The notes: generated by a model not told the origin, from the sequence alone. Positions 21,922 through 34,495 are shown, counted from the stretch's first letter. The stretch is DNA of 64,000 bases from Zygnema cylindricum (GCA_037447655.1 JBBHKE010002706.1:436001-500000), one strand, 5' to 3'. A program made the numbers and translations.

Positions 21922-24900
21922 GGCCTCATCTCCAACAAAGGCGGAAAAAACCAGTCGGGTTCCTCCTCTCGGACGGGAACTTCACGGTTTGGTGGATTAA
22001 AAGCTGGTTATACCGCCACGAGAGCCCTCTCGCGGTCCGGTGAAGGAGGAAAACCCACTACCTCGTCTTCGTCCACATAATCTCATTCCATACGTCTTTC
22101 CAAGCTCTCCGAAGATTCGTCGTCCGAGGTTGTGGGGTCGTCTTCTAATTTGGTCACCGAAATATCCGACGGTACGGTTTCTCAGGCACTTCCTCCTCTT
22201 CGGTAGGCTCATCCCCATCCAGTATAAACTCGTCGGTATCGGTTCCCGATGGGTGGTAATCTGCATCGACGTCCTTAACCCCATCTACTTCGCGTACACC
22301 TACCTCATCCGCTACAACCCCTTCATCCTTTTACTCACCCTCCAACTCAGTGTCAGTTTCCAACCTTTCCGTCCTAGTCTTTTCCCTTCCCACCTCATCG
22401 AATTCCTCTTTGTCATCTATTTCATGATCCGCTTCCTCCCCCCCCCCTCAACACAAGCTCCAATCCAACCCCTTCTCTTCCACCAACATCTTCTGCCACA
22501 TCCCCTACCTTAACAAACTCCTCCCTTTCTCTATTTAAGCCCTCTCTTGGGATTCTATCCCCTTGTGCCACCTCCTCAGCCAACATTCTCCTTTTTTTTT
22601 CCCAAGCTACTTCCCTCCCAAAGTTTTCCCCTCTAAGTATATGATCCCCCACCTTGGTTTCCGTTGGCAGATGAAGAAGTCGTCGCTGAATGGCAGAGCG
22701 AAGACGTTTCCATGGTGGTCGGATGCCCTCCATGAAGAAGGAAAACTACTCCTTATCGGGAAACTAAGCTGAGACACAGTTAGGATGTGACAAAAATAGC
22801 TTAAGAGACTAACTTTATTCAGCGCATTTACTAAAACAGTTTGAAATTTGTGTTACTTTACTATTCACTCCCAACCTATTTAAACGTTGACCCTACGACC
22901 TACAAAAGGACGTTTTAGCGACGAGAAAATGTCGTCGCCCGTTCAGTGGTTTTCGGGTATCCCAACAGAGACTCGTCGAAACAATGTTGTTGCTGTCGAA
23001 TTTCATTCGTGAATAACAGCGTAGGGGTTTCCAACCTTGGTTTGTCGATGATGCCGAACCATTGTTGGCAGTCATTCGAACTTCTGTCCAAACGAGGTGT
23101 TACTGTACATACCGTGATTTCGTCGCACCCATCATTGAACTGACGACATGATGTCGTCGTCTACTATGATACAAGTCAATCTCGTTGGTAAAACGATGAA
23201 CATAAAATGAAAAACGTACGACACGTGGAGGAGAAAGACCACAAAATGCCAAACACAATACTGAACATCCCTCAACAATAAAAAACACGCACTAATGTGG
23301 AGGAAAAGTGTGATTAGGACAAACATCGAGAGGGTAAGACAACGGTCCAACATTAAAACACGCAATTACTAGAAAGTCACAACAAAACTTAATTTCAAAA
23401 ACCGTTTGAAGAGGTGCAATAAAACCATTTAATACATGGGGTAAGGTATGACGATAGTGCTTACTTGTACCGTACACTCCGGTAAAATGTTCCGGAAACT
23501 TCTTCATGGTCTTTGGATTAAGTTCCTTCGACCCGTTCTTCTCACAGTATTTCAACATCCAGTTTATTACCCGCAATCAAGTAACCTTGGTCGACACGTG
23601 TTGAATTTTTCGGTGGGCAACACGTCCTCTAGCATTGCCTGAGGACGGAAAGAACCCATACACGATCGCCGCCGGATAAACCGACGTTTCCACTTCCGGT
23701 TCGCTCTCGTCGTTGTTCTTCTCACTGTATTCCTCGTTTGGAAACTCGCTTTCCTCGTTGATCCTTTCGTCTTCTGTATCGTGTTCAATTTGTGGATTAC
23801 GGGGAACAGTGATGCTATTGCCAAGTTGGCGCCCCAAATCCGAGTGAGAGTCCACATACTTCCAAACTCTGAATATCACTAAATGAACAAGTTGAAGGAA
23901 CAGCCGTAAAAGTAAAGAATGGCAACCAAAGAAAATGTAGACAAATAGTTGGTAGTGTGCTTCTCATTTTCACAGATGCATTTATATAGTAGAAGAGATG
24001 CTCGCAAAATTAAGTTTGCGCAGAAACAATGGAGGGAAAGGCCATCACTTTCAAAAATTCAAATTTTGAACGTTTTTTGAATCCTCACTGTTGTAAATAT
24101 TAAAAAACGAGAGAATAAAAGCGGGAAAAAATCTAAATTGGAGCAATTTGACTAAATATATCAAAAATCACGTCGTCGCCGAAAAAAAATTGACAGCGCC
24201 ATAGAACACCTCCAGATTACATGTTGTACGGCTAATATTAGATTAGATGACATTCGATGGTTGTAACACCGATACACGGTTTTTCCATCGTCGTCTTCGA
24301 TCACTGACCAACTTAACAAATACGTGGACATTAAACATGCCACGTTTTTTGGCAACAACCAATGATTATCTTCCGACGGCGGTTGACCACCTGTCATTGG
24401 CATTTTACCTCCAATTAGAATTAAAATGTATCATAAATGAGGTTTGTTATATGTTGGACCCTCAATTACAAATGACCATAATACTCAAAAGAGGATCGTT
24501 ACACGTTTGACGCGACTAAACGCATCCACATTAGAATTAAGTGTATGTATTACAATATATGAATTCTAATAAACCAACCCAACTGGCACCTTATTAAAGT
24601 TAACGGTCCATATTTAACGTCATACAACGCTCGATATCCACGCAAATGACAAGGAAAACTAAAATCGTTCACATAATTCAGTGCAAGTTAAATGAAACAA
24701 AACAATACATAGAATGCATGTCGTCATAGTTTCGTTCATACACGATTATAAACAGAACCGAATGAGCGTACTAAAGTCATACGGTCACTGTGTTTTACAG
24801 GTCGAAACAAGGAATCGATAAATGTACAGTTTGTCTTATGTTGTACCCGCACATTTTTTATTGTAGTGATATTGTAGTAAAAAAACCATTATTACAATTG

Positions 24901-25471
24901 TATTTACAAGTGAACGAAAGGACAACAACCGTACCATTCAACCCAATTTACATTTACCTATTTTAGTGTATAAATCTGTATGGAGTAATGATTGTTTAGC
25001 AACAAACACAAATTAGAGTTATGGATTTATTTCACAGCAAGGACGCCTCGAGGTACGGATTGTCAAGTTTTGTACTTTTACCTATTTTAACGTATATGTA
25101 ATGACGGCGGATCCTGTATACCTAAATCAGCATTAAGGAGAAATTACAATTAAACATTTTTTGGACGATGAGATGGATACACAAATTAGCATCAATGACA
25201 CTATTTTGGTATTGATACTAATAATTTCTTTAGTCTAATAACGATTCACGATAAACCTTTCAATCGCAGCCGTCGGATTGAAAATCTGACATGTGTGTAC
25301 GGAGAAAAGATATTTTAAGAGACAAAAATAACATTAACGCTAATTATCAATCACGGTTGCATTGTGCAACAGTTGTTTTACTTTCTGAACGCTATAGTGA
25401 TTTTTTTAACGGTTCAAAAGCAGCCATGTACTGTAGCTTGATACTGAATTAGAATTAGTAATACAAATAGG

Positions 25472-26523
25472 GAATCAATCATGGCAGTGACTGTTTTGGT
25501 TGCGTACAGTCACTTACGTCACTTTGTCAAAATTTGAACTTTTGAAGTACAGATTGCTACAAATAAAGTACTGTCGGGTACTAGTTTGACGGGCAATCGG
25601 TTTGACAACTTTGACTTTCAAAATATTGTTTTAACCGCTTAAAGTTTTGTCGAGCTTGCGGACGTCGACCGTCATAATAAAATTTGCAATTCACACGGTC
25701 GGCGAACGTTTACAGTATTAAAACTGCGGCAACCACATGTAAATATAGGTGTTGCAGACAATCACTTTTTGTCTTTACGTGAGCTCCATGGTGAGAGCAA
25801 TTAGCCGCAAAATTGAAATTAAATCGTATAAGCGTTACAATGAACTTAGACGGAAAGTGAAATGAAACCTCCTTAAACTAAATTGAAATTCTTTGAGTTT
25901 TGTATAGAAATATTAAAACGCACGAAACGAAACTTTGCTATCAATGTAAGAATGTTGATTCGTAGATAGTGTGGCAATATTTCGTCACGCTTGACGACGC
26001 AATTTTTTTTCATTTAATTTCAATTGATATTTTTGCGCTTGTTCTTTTTATTATAGTGTACAAAGTTTATTTTGTTTCGTGCGTTTTAATATTTCCGTAC
26101 AAGACTTATAATACTTTAGTTTAAATAAGTTTTGTTTCACTTTGCGTCTAAGTTCAATGTAAAGCTTAAACGATTCAATTTCAATAACGCGGTTAAGTGG
26201 TCTCACCGTGGAGCTCACGTAAAGACAAAAAGTGTTGTCTCCAACACTTATATTTACATGTGGTTTTCGTAGTTTTGTTACCGTAAACGTTCACCGGCGG
26301 TGTGAATTGCTAATTTTATTATGACGGTCCACGTCTACAAGCGCGGCAAAGCTTTAAGCAGTTGAAACAATATTTTGAAAGTCAAAGTTGTCAAACCGAT
26401 TGACTGTCAAATTTGTACCCAACAATACCTTATTTGTAGTAATATGTGCTTTAAACGTACAAATTTTGACAAAGTGACGTACGTGACTATGTGCAACCAA
26501 AACAGTCACTATCATGATCAATT
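25472..26523. mobile_element. foldback element with ~450-bp inverted arms
   Basis: The left arm (from about 25,472) contains GTGACTGTTTTGGTTGC, CGACCGTCATAATAAAATTT, CACTTTTTGTCTTTACGTGA and AATATTAAAACGCACGAAAC. The right arm, ending about 26,523, carries the same landmarks inverted (GTTTCGTGCGTTTTAATATT ... GCAACCAAAACAGTCAC). The centre is near 26,000. No ORF of note. A second, 5'-truncated copy is at 48.8-50.3 kb. The stretch 23,880-25,471 has no recognisable feature apart from scattered short repeats. Confidence 0.8.
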
Positions 26524-27196
26524 CTTTTATTTTATTGTTGTCCTGTTTTTTGTTTCATTATAAAAAACGCAATACAAACCCTACATCCCTATTGCGACAC
26601 CCAATTACGGCGTGTGGGACAATTACGTTACGGAGTGTGAACCGGTCCGCTGAACTGTACTGTACGGTACTGTACGGTACAGTACACGTACTACAGCGTG
26701 AATCGCTATTTTTGTAAAGGTAATTTTGCGAGGTATTTATAATTAATGGTGTAATCGACTCTATTTTTGGTTCTTAGACGGCGAACAATCAAAAATTAAT
26801 ACTAATTTAATCATTTATATATGACAAATTTAGTTTGGATCCACATTCCCATAGTGTAGCCGCTACAGTATACTTTGTGTTCATGTAGCCGAAACTCCAG
26901 CGTGTGAGAATAGGTTCGCACGATAGGCCTCATACTTTATTAAAATATACTACTTATGTTGAGGGTTCATTTAACTGTTTTTGTGAGCGTAATAATAAAC
27001 GTTGTCCATTACAAGAAATTATTGTTGGCGCAAACATAAATTTGAGTTTTAAATATCGTTGAGAGATTATTTTAACTATTTTTGTGGACACTAACAATAT
27101 AAAGTGCGTGTTACCAATATTGTTGTTAGCGCAAACAAAAAGTTGTGTTAGAAACATGGTTCGGAGTAATTATGGCTTAGGGTCAAGTTCCATCAG

Positions 27197-27253
27197 TCGT
27201 TCATGTAATCGTACAGCCAACTCTATGATGTAATCGTACAGCCAACTCTACGG
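27197..27253 (+). repeat. ~27-bp tandem duplication
   Basis: ATGTAATCGTACAGCCAACT followed by CTA occurs twice in a row. Nothing else is recognised in 26,524-28,003. Confidence 0.75.
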
Positions 27254-28003
27254 GTCGGGTTGATTGAGTGGATGTTCCATCACGTAGGCTCTATAAACCA
27301 CGTGTTCTAAATTGACTTGCACCACGTAAGCTACGATCCGATATTGAATATCTTTAAGATTTTAAGCACCGACAAACTTTTCATCAAATCTTCACTTGCA
27401 TACCATTTATCTGCAAACGAAATCATCATACGACATAAAGTTGTAATACTTTTGGCCAACACCAGTCTTCTACCCCAACTCATTTTTTAGGGTTCATATT
27501 TTCAAACATAACGAAAATCTTTTGACATAAATAGTGTGACAAACAAAGGTATCGAAAACAGAGTGATAAGGGAGAGTTACGAAATTACAATTTTTATTTT
27601 CGGTTGTATTTTTAAAGTGCGTGTCATGTGTATTTTTTGTCAATTTTCGTTGGGTTTCCATCGTGACACGTAGCTTAATCGTCCAACGTGTCGCGATTAA
27701 TATTTTTTCTTTAGCTACCAACCCACCTTCTTGAGGTACGTTGGCAGCTATAGAGAAAAATGAAGCGAACGACTCGCGGATGAATATTCGACAGCCAGTG
27801 TTATCTCCTAGACCTTCATAGAGTATTGGTAAGATTCTCTTCAGTGTTTTTTCGCAAATAAAGACAAAATAAGCGGTATGGTTTGGTATGGAAAGTCGCG
27901 GTTTTCTGTAAACTACCCCACTTTTCGACTGATGGAACTTGACCCATACTATTATTAAATAATATAATAATGAAAGTTACTTATATTGATAGTAATAATA
28001 AAG

Positions 28004-28929
28004 TGTTGGGTATCGAGGACCACTTGCCAATATTCTATGTGTACCGAATTTTCTACATACCTGATAATCTATATATCGCTTCGAGATACCGAGAAGCTAA
28101 ATATCGCAATATTTAGGCAATATATTGAGCCAATATATCGATAAATTATATTGCAATATTTCGAAGCTTGTTCTCTTGAGTTTTATAACTATTTATAGGT
28201 GTTTGTGTCCCTATACACGTTCCTGATTTTATTTTATGGTTTTTACAGTTATTTCTGTTGTTTTCTCTGACATTATGCTTAAAAAATGTGATTTCTGAAA
28301 TAAGAGACAAGTGCTACTGCTGCTGATATACTACTTTTTATATTTTTATTTATTTATTTTTCTTCTAATTTTCTATAGGATGATTTTATTTTTCTTCTTC
28401 TTTAAGTTCTTTTAATGATTATTATTTTTTTTGTAAATAAATATTAAATAAAGAAAAAATTAAAGAATGTTAGTAAACTTATTATACTAATAATACTAGT
28501 AATGCTAGTGGTACTGTTGTTGCTAGTACTAGTGCTAATGCTGAAACGAACACGAACAGTCTGCAAAAAAAAACTTTTTAGATCATCATTTCACTAAATT
28601 AGTAGGAGTTTTTCATTTGATAATTTGAAGTTTTGTACGTTAATACGTACTAATTATATAATGATTTTTCTACGGTTACATGTTGCACTATCTACCTTGA
28701 AGTAGCGTAACAAAATTCACGAATACGCGGCGTATCATACAATTTTTTGTTTTCGATAAAATAATATATTATATAAAGCATTTAATTTTAAAAAATTACT
28801 ATATATCGCGAGATATATCGCGATAATTTTTGTTGGTCCCGGTACGATATATCGAGGCCTCGGACCGATCGATAATCGGTATATCAAATATTGAAATTAT
28901 CGCGATATAATTTTACCCGATACCCAACA
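28004..28929. mobile_element. TIR element with TGTTGGGTATCG ends (926 bp)
   Basis: The left end TGTTGGGTATCG and the right end CGATACCCAACA are exact inverted repeats. The interior is rich in ATATCGCGATATA-type palindromes near both ends. No transposase ORF is present, so it is non-autonomous. I could not fix a target-site duplication. The termini resemble some hAT ends, but the superfamily is unassigned. Confidence 0.6.
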
Positions 28930-29484
28930 TTAATATTAACAATCAAATCAGAGTGCAATTTCGCGTGTTGGATCAATCACTTTCAATTGTCGACGCCGTT
29001 ATATGACACTTAGTGTGTACGGATGTAAAAATGACGATACATTTTCAGTACAGTATGACATAATTTGAACACTACACATTTTAAAAAACGTAAAAATTAG
29101 GGTAATTGACACGAACTAAATCGTACATATGCTAACAAAATAGAAAATAGAACCCTAAAGGTGGTGTTCCATTAGATGAAAAATGGGGTTGTTTACCGGA
29201 GTCCGTACGATATCGTTCAAATTCATACAATTTTTTTTTTGTTGTTAGACTAAACATGTTTACCGGATGGCTGTCAAGATGCTCTAATATTATAGGTGTA
29301 AGTCTTGACAGTAGGGTGTTTCACTTTTTTAGATTCACGAAGCAATCGCGCAAATCGTCCAGTGTGAAGAAACTGTCCTCGCGAGGAGAGTTGGATCACA
29401 CTGGTCATATACCATTGTTATACGTGAAGAAAAAAAAATATCCAACTTAAACAGGCGATCACCAGCCTACACGTCGTACATGCC

Positions 29485-29673
29485 ATATACCTCTTCTCAC
29501 GCTGGATGCAAGTCAACCGGAAGAATCTTCGCACGCTTTGCCAAACATTCGCCGACCTTGAAAACTTAGTTCTAACCTATAAAGATAATAGCATTTTGTG
29601 AATTTGTGTTTTTTTTATTTTATGTCACATTTGCTTTCCATAGTGGTTTTATGGAGAACCTTACAAGAAAGGC
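29485..29673 (+). repeat. dispersed ~190-bp repeat, copy 1 (second copy at 48,275)
   Basis: Similar to 48,275-48,470 over its whole length, including TTCTAACCTATAAAGAT, CATTTTGTGAATTTGTG and TTTCCATAGTGGTTTTATGG. The first ~80 bases read HAGCKSTGRIFARFAKH before a stop; the other copy reads HASCRSTERIFARFVKH before a stop at the same place. It could be a fragment of a coding exon or just a shared repeat. Confidence 0.6.
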
Positions 29674-29899
29674 CCAATGATTGAGTCAATCCTTTTAAGC
29701 TCAGAACAACCTTTTATGCATCCATTTACCTTTTCTTCTCGACCTTCGTTTTCCAATCCCTCTCATCCTACTCCACACCCTCCTCCCTCGTCATCTACAA
29801 GTTCAACCACTTTTTCATTTCCGCCTTTTGTAGCCATGTCTTCTACCCAACCAACACCTTCGTTTTCCCAACGTCCTACATTTACTAATGTCCCCCCTT

Positions 29900-30300
29900 C
29901 CCCTATCATCTCCACACCTTCTCTTTCCCAACCTTTACCTCTACCCATGTTCCTTCCTCCCCTATTTCACCCACACTATCTCCTTCCCAACCTTCTACCT
30001 CTACCCATCTTCCCTCCTCCCCTATTTCACCCACACCTTCCCTTTCTCAACCTTCTACCTATACCTATGTTCCCTCCTCCCCTATTTCACCCACACCTAC
30101 ACTTTCCCAACCTTTTACCTCTACCCGTGTTCCGCTATTTTGCCCACACCTTCTCTTTCCCAATCTTCTACCTCTACCCATGCTCCCTCCTCTCATATTT
30201 CGCCCACACCTTCTCTTTCCCAACCTTCTACTTCTACTCATGTTCCCACCTCCTCTACTCCGCCCTCATCTTTTTTTTCTCAACCTTCTAATTCTACCAA
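29900..30300 (+). repeat. 60-bp coding-like minisatellite (Ser/Pro/Thr-rich)
   Basis: Units built on TTCCCTCCTCCCCTATTTCA followed by CCCACACCTTCTCTTTCCCA recur at exactly 60-base spacing (CCTATTTCAC at 29,961, 30,021 and 30,081), with about six units in all. One frame translates to SPISPTPSLSQPSTSTHVPS-like repeats and continues into TRLKSTPFLTPSYMDLGAFL before a stop at 30,386. Another frame is open from 29,677. A secreted or cell-wall-like Pro/Ser protein is conceivable, but the frame switch and lack of any known domain keep this as a repeat. The stretch 30,390-31,250 is unassigned. Confidence 0.7.
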
Positions 30301-31254
30301 TGCCGCTCATACCCGCCTTAAATCCACACCATTTCTTACCCCATCTTATATGGACCTTGGTGCATTTCTTAAAGAGTGGGCCAATTAGCAAAAAAACAGT
30401 ATACAAAGCAACAAGGGTCAAGAAAAAAAGAGTGCATAAAAATAATTAGTGTTGTTAACTCTGATTTGGATTTTTGGCGTTTCCAAAAAAAAAAAATTAC
30501 TCTACTTTATCCTTAAGTCTAATTTGGGTACATTTCCCCTATAATGAATATGCAATCAAGATGTTTACACTGAAATAGATACGAGTACAAAATTTGTCAA
30601 ATCGTACACCGTCTCGTCTTTTTACTCTAATTGATTCATAACCCTAATGTGGGTTTCCTCACCTATTGTTTGTTGAAAAATGGTATTTTGTATTCTACCT
30701 AGTTAGCCTATGGCCATTCTACAGCTCTCATACTTCTCGTACTTCTCGTAGTCACTAAGAACTGGCAAGCAGCCATGGCTGCCTCATGCAGATAAGAAGA
30801 CATGAAGACGACATAGCCCCTACAAAAGGTAGACTATCAAAAACAAGATTTAATCTTGTGACCTTCTAGGTAATCGCCGTACGAATTAGCTGCCCGATTT
30901 ATCCGGTAGGTCTTGATAAATCATTATGTATAAGAGATGTAAAAAATATTTAAACAGTAAAGCGGTGACACATTTCATTTGACAACTTACGGAACAAAAT
31001 GAACATGAAACGTGCAACACCATAAGAAATACTGGACCGCACGAAAAAAACGAAACGATATTTAATTTCAACAAACGAAATCAAACGTCGTACGCGATCG
31101 ACGACTCGTAGAGGAGTCGGAATTTTGCAGTAGACATTTGGCGTTTTGCAAACAACTGTCAGCGGACGACACATGGCAGGCTATGATTAGACAACAAATA
31201 TTACGGGGGGAGCAACTTTGGCTCAGGAGCTGACACACGACAGCGGAGCGGCCA

Positions 31255-31546
31255 TGCCGTACTATGACTGTACAAGAAATACACCGGTACTTGTACCTTC
31301 TTTTACCTTACAAGTATTTGATTGGCTAGGTTGACTAGTAGTAGGATGAAAGAGGGAGCTTACGACTTAGACAAAATTTAGGCAGCCGCTTCTCTCCGAG
31401 ATTGCATTTGTATTTATAAGTCATCTTTGGCCAGCCATAACTTAATGCTCAAGGGAACGATTTCAATGATTCTCTTTGCTCCAGACTTACGGGAGTCCAC
31501 GCTACACACAGGTGTAGAGGGTGAGAGTTTTTTCTTGCCAGTGTGG
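31255..31546. mobile_element. partial foldback arm abutting the next element
   Basis: Reads in the same sense as the right arms of the foldback family (GTACAAGAAATACACCGGTA, then CATAACTTAATGCTCAAGGG) and stops where the next element begins. It is a fragment of another copy. Confidence 0.55.
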
Positions 31547-32623
31547 TGCAACTCTGAGACCTCCATAGGACCTCAAAATAAGTAGCTCACACGAAGCCTC
31601 TAGGATAACCCTGACCACTTTGTTTTTCAGCACGAATAACCGCCGCCCTGGCAAACAAAAACTCTAACCACATTCACCCCTTTGAAGGCAAGACTCCCTT
31701 GAGTCTATAGCAAAAAGAATCTCTAAATTTACTCCCCTGAGCAATAAGTTATGGAGGGTCAAAGTTGACCCTTTGTACATAAGCTCTCTGGGAGAGAGGG
31801 TCCTATCTACCAATTTTTCTAAGTCCTATCTCTCTCTAAAACTCTATCTACTACTGTACGGCACCAATCATATTACACCGCTGTACACAAAAGTACAGTT
31901 GTCGGTGTACTTTATGTACGGATATTGTACGACATGGCCTAAATGTCAACACATGTCATATCTTGATTCGGTCTCGTAATCCCCAAAGATGCCGCGATCC
32001 AACGTAATCCTACCACGTGTCATCCGATGTGGCGATGACCACAAACCGCCGAGAATCTCTTCTGCGATCTCGCCTTTCTTTTCGGCCGTCCGATTAATGT
32101 AGATTTTAATCATTGCCATCATAAATGTTTGTGCGGTATTTGATTTGTAAAAGAAACAAAATGCCTGGTACTTGTTTCTTATCCCTACCGAAATCCGTAC
32201 TTTTACATAACAGGATCTATGTATCGGTAAAGTTCCGCCGATAAATGAATTATCCTACGTGGAAACATTTAAATAAATAGCAAACCTATTAGTATATAAC
32301 TTTCTACCTATACCTAACGGTTAAGGCTATCGGCTACCAGTGTTCTGACGATCGACAGGTACCAAGATCAAATCCTACTTCCAACATACTCATTTTAATA
32401 AATTAACCTACCTATCTGTACATCAACTAATTTAATTCCCGTAAACCTCTGGATAACCTAGGTAGCCACGGCTCTAGCTTCCTCTCCAACTTCTCAGTGA
32501 CTGCAACAAGTGTTGGAGTTGGAGAGAGAAGTTAGAGGCAGACTGCCTCGGCTTCTTTCTATATTCCAATTTATACCTAGAAAATAATATAAAAACCATC
32601 GATTTCTACACTCCCCTTATTTT

Positions 32624-33762
32624 CTAGTTAATCTTTAATTTCATAACACACTTCTCCCTGCAAAAAATTAGTTTAGGGGAAGACACAGGTTTGGTCATCA
32701 TATCTACTACCATCTCACTATCTGATCGGTATTCTAAACTTATTATTTTGTTTTCTACTATCTCTCTAACAAAGCTAAGTCTAATGTCTATGTGTTTAGC
32801 TTTAAAATGATGTTTAGGATTGGTAGAAATAGCGATTGCTGCCTGATTGACACAATCTGTGATGAAGTGTCCCGGCTTTTTGCAAAAGTGACAAAGACCC
32901 TTTGGGGGCCTTGGTCCCCCAGAATGATCCTTTTCCCCTTTGTAAGGTTTCCTCGGGTCCTTCTCCCATCGGTCCCCTCCTGTTGCTAGTTCTTGAATGC
33001 TCTTCCCTCCTCTCCTTATCTCTATTGTGTTTTCTTTCACAAGTATCATCTTGACCACTGTGTTCCATTTCCATGAAAATGCATTTTCCGCACTCGATAC
33101 ACTATGTTCTCGAACTCATCTGGTAACTTCATGATAAGAGTGTTAAATTTCATTTTCATTGTACCTGTCCACCCGACACTTTCCATCTCTATATACAAAC
33201 AAGAAAGATCATTATAGTAATCTAACATCTTTCCTCCTTTGTAAGTGTAACTCACTAGCTTTTGCTCAGCCAACAAGAGCTCCTGAATAGTTCCAGCTCT
33301 ATAAATCTCTACCAAACTCACCCACAACTCCTCGGCCTTGTAAATGTGAAGATGAGGAGTGGCCAAAGCTTGAGTGAGGTGCCTGAGAATGAAGTTCTTG
33401 GCTGCCATGTTTACATCCTCCCACATTTGAGTATCGTTCTCCGCGGTCTTCACGGTCGCCCCTCCTTGTACTGTGGCAATAGGTGTGAGGGGTGTCTCGT
33501 TCCCTTTCCCCTTTTTGGAAAAATTGATGTCCCCATCATATGCCTCCTCCGCCGAGGCAGCCATTGCTGCACGAAACCTTACTCCTCCAAATCGTGGTGG
33601 AGTTCCTGAAGGTGGACATTTCACTTGTCCACTAAGAATACCACAATATCGTTCTTCGCACAAAGCTCCCATCATCATGGCTTCCGAATAGATGAACCTA
33701 AATCCATTGAAGGTGGGCACCTTAGAGGGTGGGCCCATAACGTGCAATTCTATGTCCTCCAT
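32624..33762 (-). pseudogene. internally deleted Copia element: gag and zinc knuckle fused to RNase H end
   Basis: From an ATG at 33,762 a 238-aa gag-like protein is open (VPTFNGFRF; MWEDVNMAAKNFILRHLTQA; ELWVSLVEIY; LLAEQKLVSYTYKGGKMLDY; MKLPDEFENIV), the usual Copia gag layout. After a -1 shift at 33,046-33,058 a second frame carries a CCHC knuckle, CHFCKKPGHFITDC. It then passes directly into the C-terminal Copia RNase H motif KHIDIRLSFVREIVENKIIS ... MVVDMMTKPV and a stop at 32,624. Protease, integrase and reverse transcriptase are absent, so a deletion joined the two ends. LTRs were not recognised. It is embedded between foldback arms. Confidence 0.8.
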
Positions 33763-34495
33763 TGGACCACATAATACAGGAAGCCTCTAGATAGTATTTA
33801 ACTAGCCCACTTCAAGCCACAACTACTACTGTCTAGGAAGGCAAAATGACAATTTGACTGCACCCCTATGTAGCCTCGACTCCCGTGAGCCCTTAGCTAA
33901 AAGAATCACGGAAAATGGCCAACCAGGCGATAAATTATGAGGCAGTTAAAATGCCAATTTGTACAAATCTCAAAGAGAGAGGTAACTACCTACCAAAATT
34001 TTCTAAGTCTTGATTCTCTCTAATAACTTCTATCTACTAAAATACGGACCAATCAGATTATTGAAATGTACCAAAAAGTACTGCTCCCGATGTACCTTTT
34101 GTACGGCCTATGTACGACAAGGACATTAAGCCGACGCGTGTTTGCTTTTCACTCGTCCATACATTCCTCGGAATTCCTATGTCCGAATGTCATCTCTCAA
34201 CGTGGCTCCAAGTCATGCCACGTCACAAAACGCCAAAACGACCACTCCGGGATTTCGGCGATGATGTGCGCCGTTGGATTCGCAGCGAGACGCAATCTTA
34301 GCCATTATAAATACTTGCACGATATTTGTTTCGCTGTAAAATAATATGCGTGGTATTCGTTATGAAAATGGTGTCGTATTTCATTCTTTCGTAAAACTGT
34401 ATCTATACAAGTTGTTTACAGTTTTAGTTAAATGAATTTGTTCCTCCTTATGGATATATATATCTATCACATACTATAGCATTTAGCATTCGCCC

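Larger units (their letters stand above)
19095..23879 (-). pseudogene. intron-containing, decayed pogo-like DDE transposase
   Basis: Relative of the intact transposase at 0.2-2.5 kb. From 23,879: an acidic N-terminal region, RKIQHVSTKVT, an in-frame TGA at 23,577-23,579, then VINWMLKYCEKNGSKELNPK...FPEHFTGVYG. After a ~2.6-kb gap: KAKRWW, GRGRKEATWV, another TGA at 20,534-20,536, then NKRWVQRCQEKHN and AFHMGVLKRGFESG. A 136-base intron (20,211-20,346) leads to IFNEDLVENMDNTHVIVNQD. A second intron (19,788-19,947, 160 bases) leads to VCYQTG...FFDNCGGHN and FFPPNATHLVQPVDSF. It ends GLWEEDMLTQQLQAITAKHR and a stop at 19,095. The three candidate catalytic Asp positions survive (NMD, FFDNC, QPVD). 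Frameshifts near 20,020 and 19,650 and a Trp-to-stop change show decay. Confidence 0.8.

Noticed and set aside
22040-22513. 157-aa plus-strand hydrophobic frame
   Set aside because: It lies antisense to acidic coding-like sequence of the minus-strand unknown gene and is compositionally biased; treated as a shadow.
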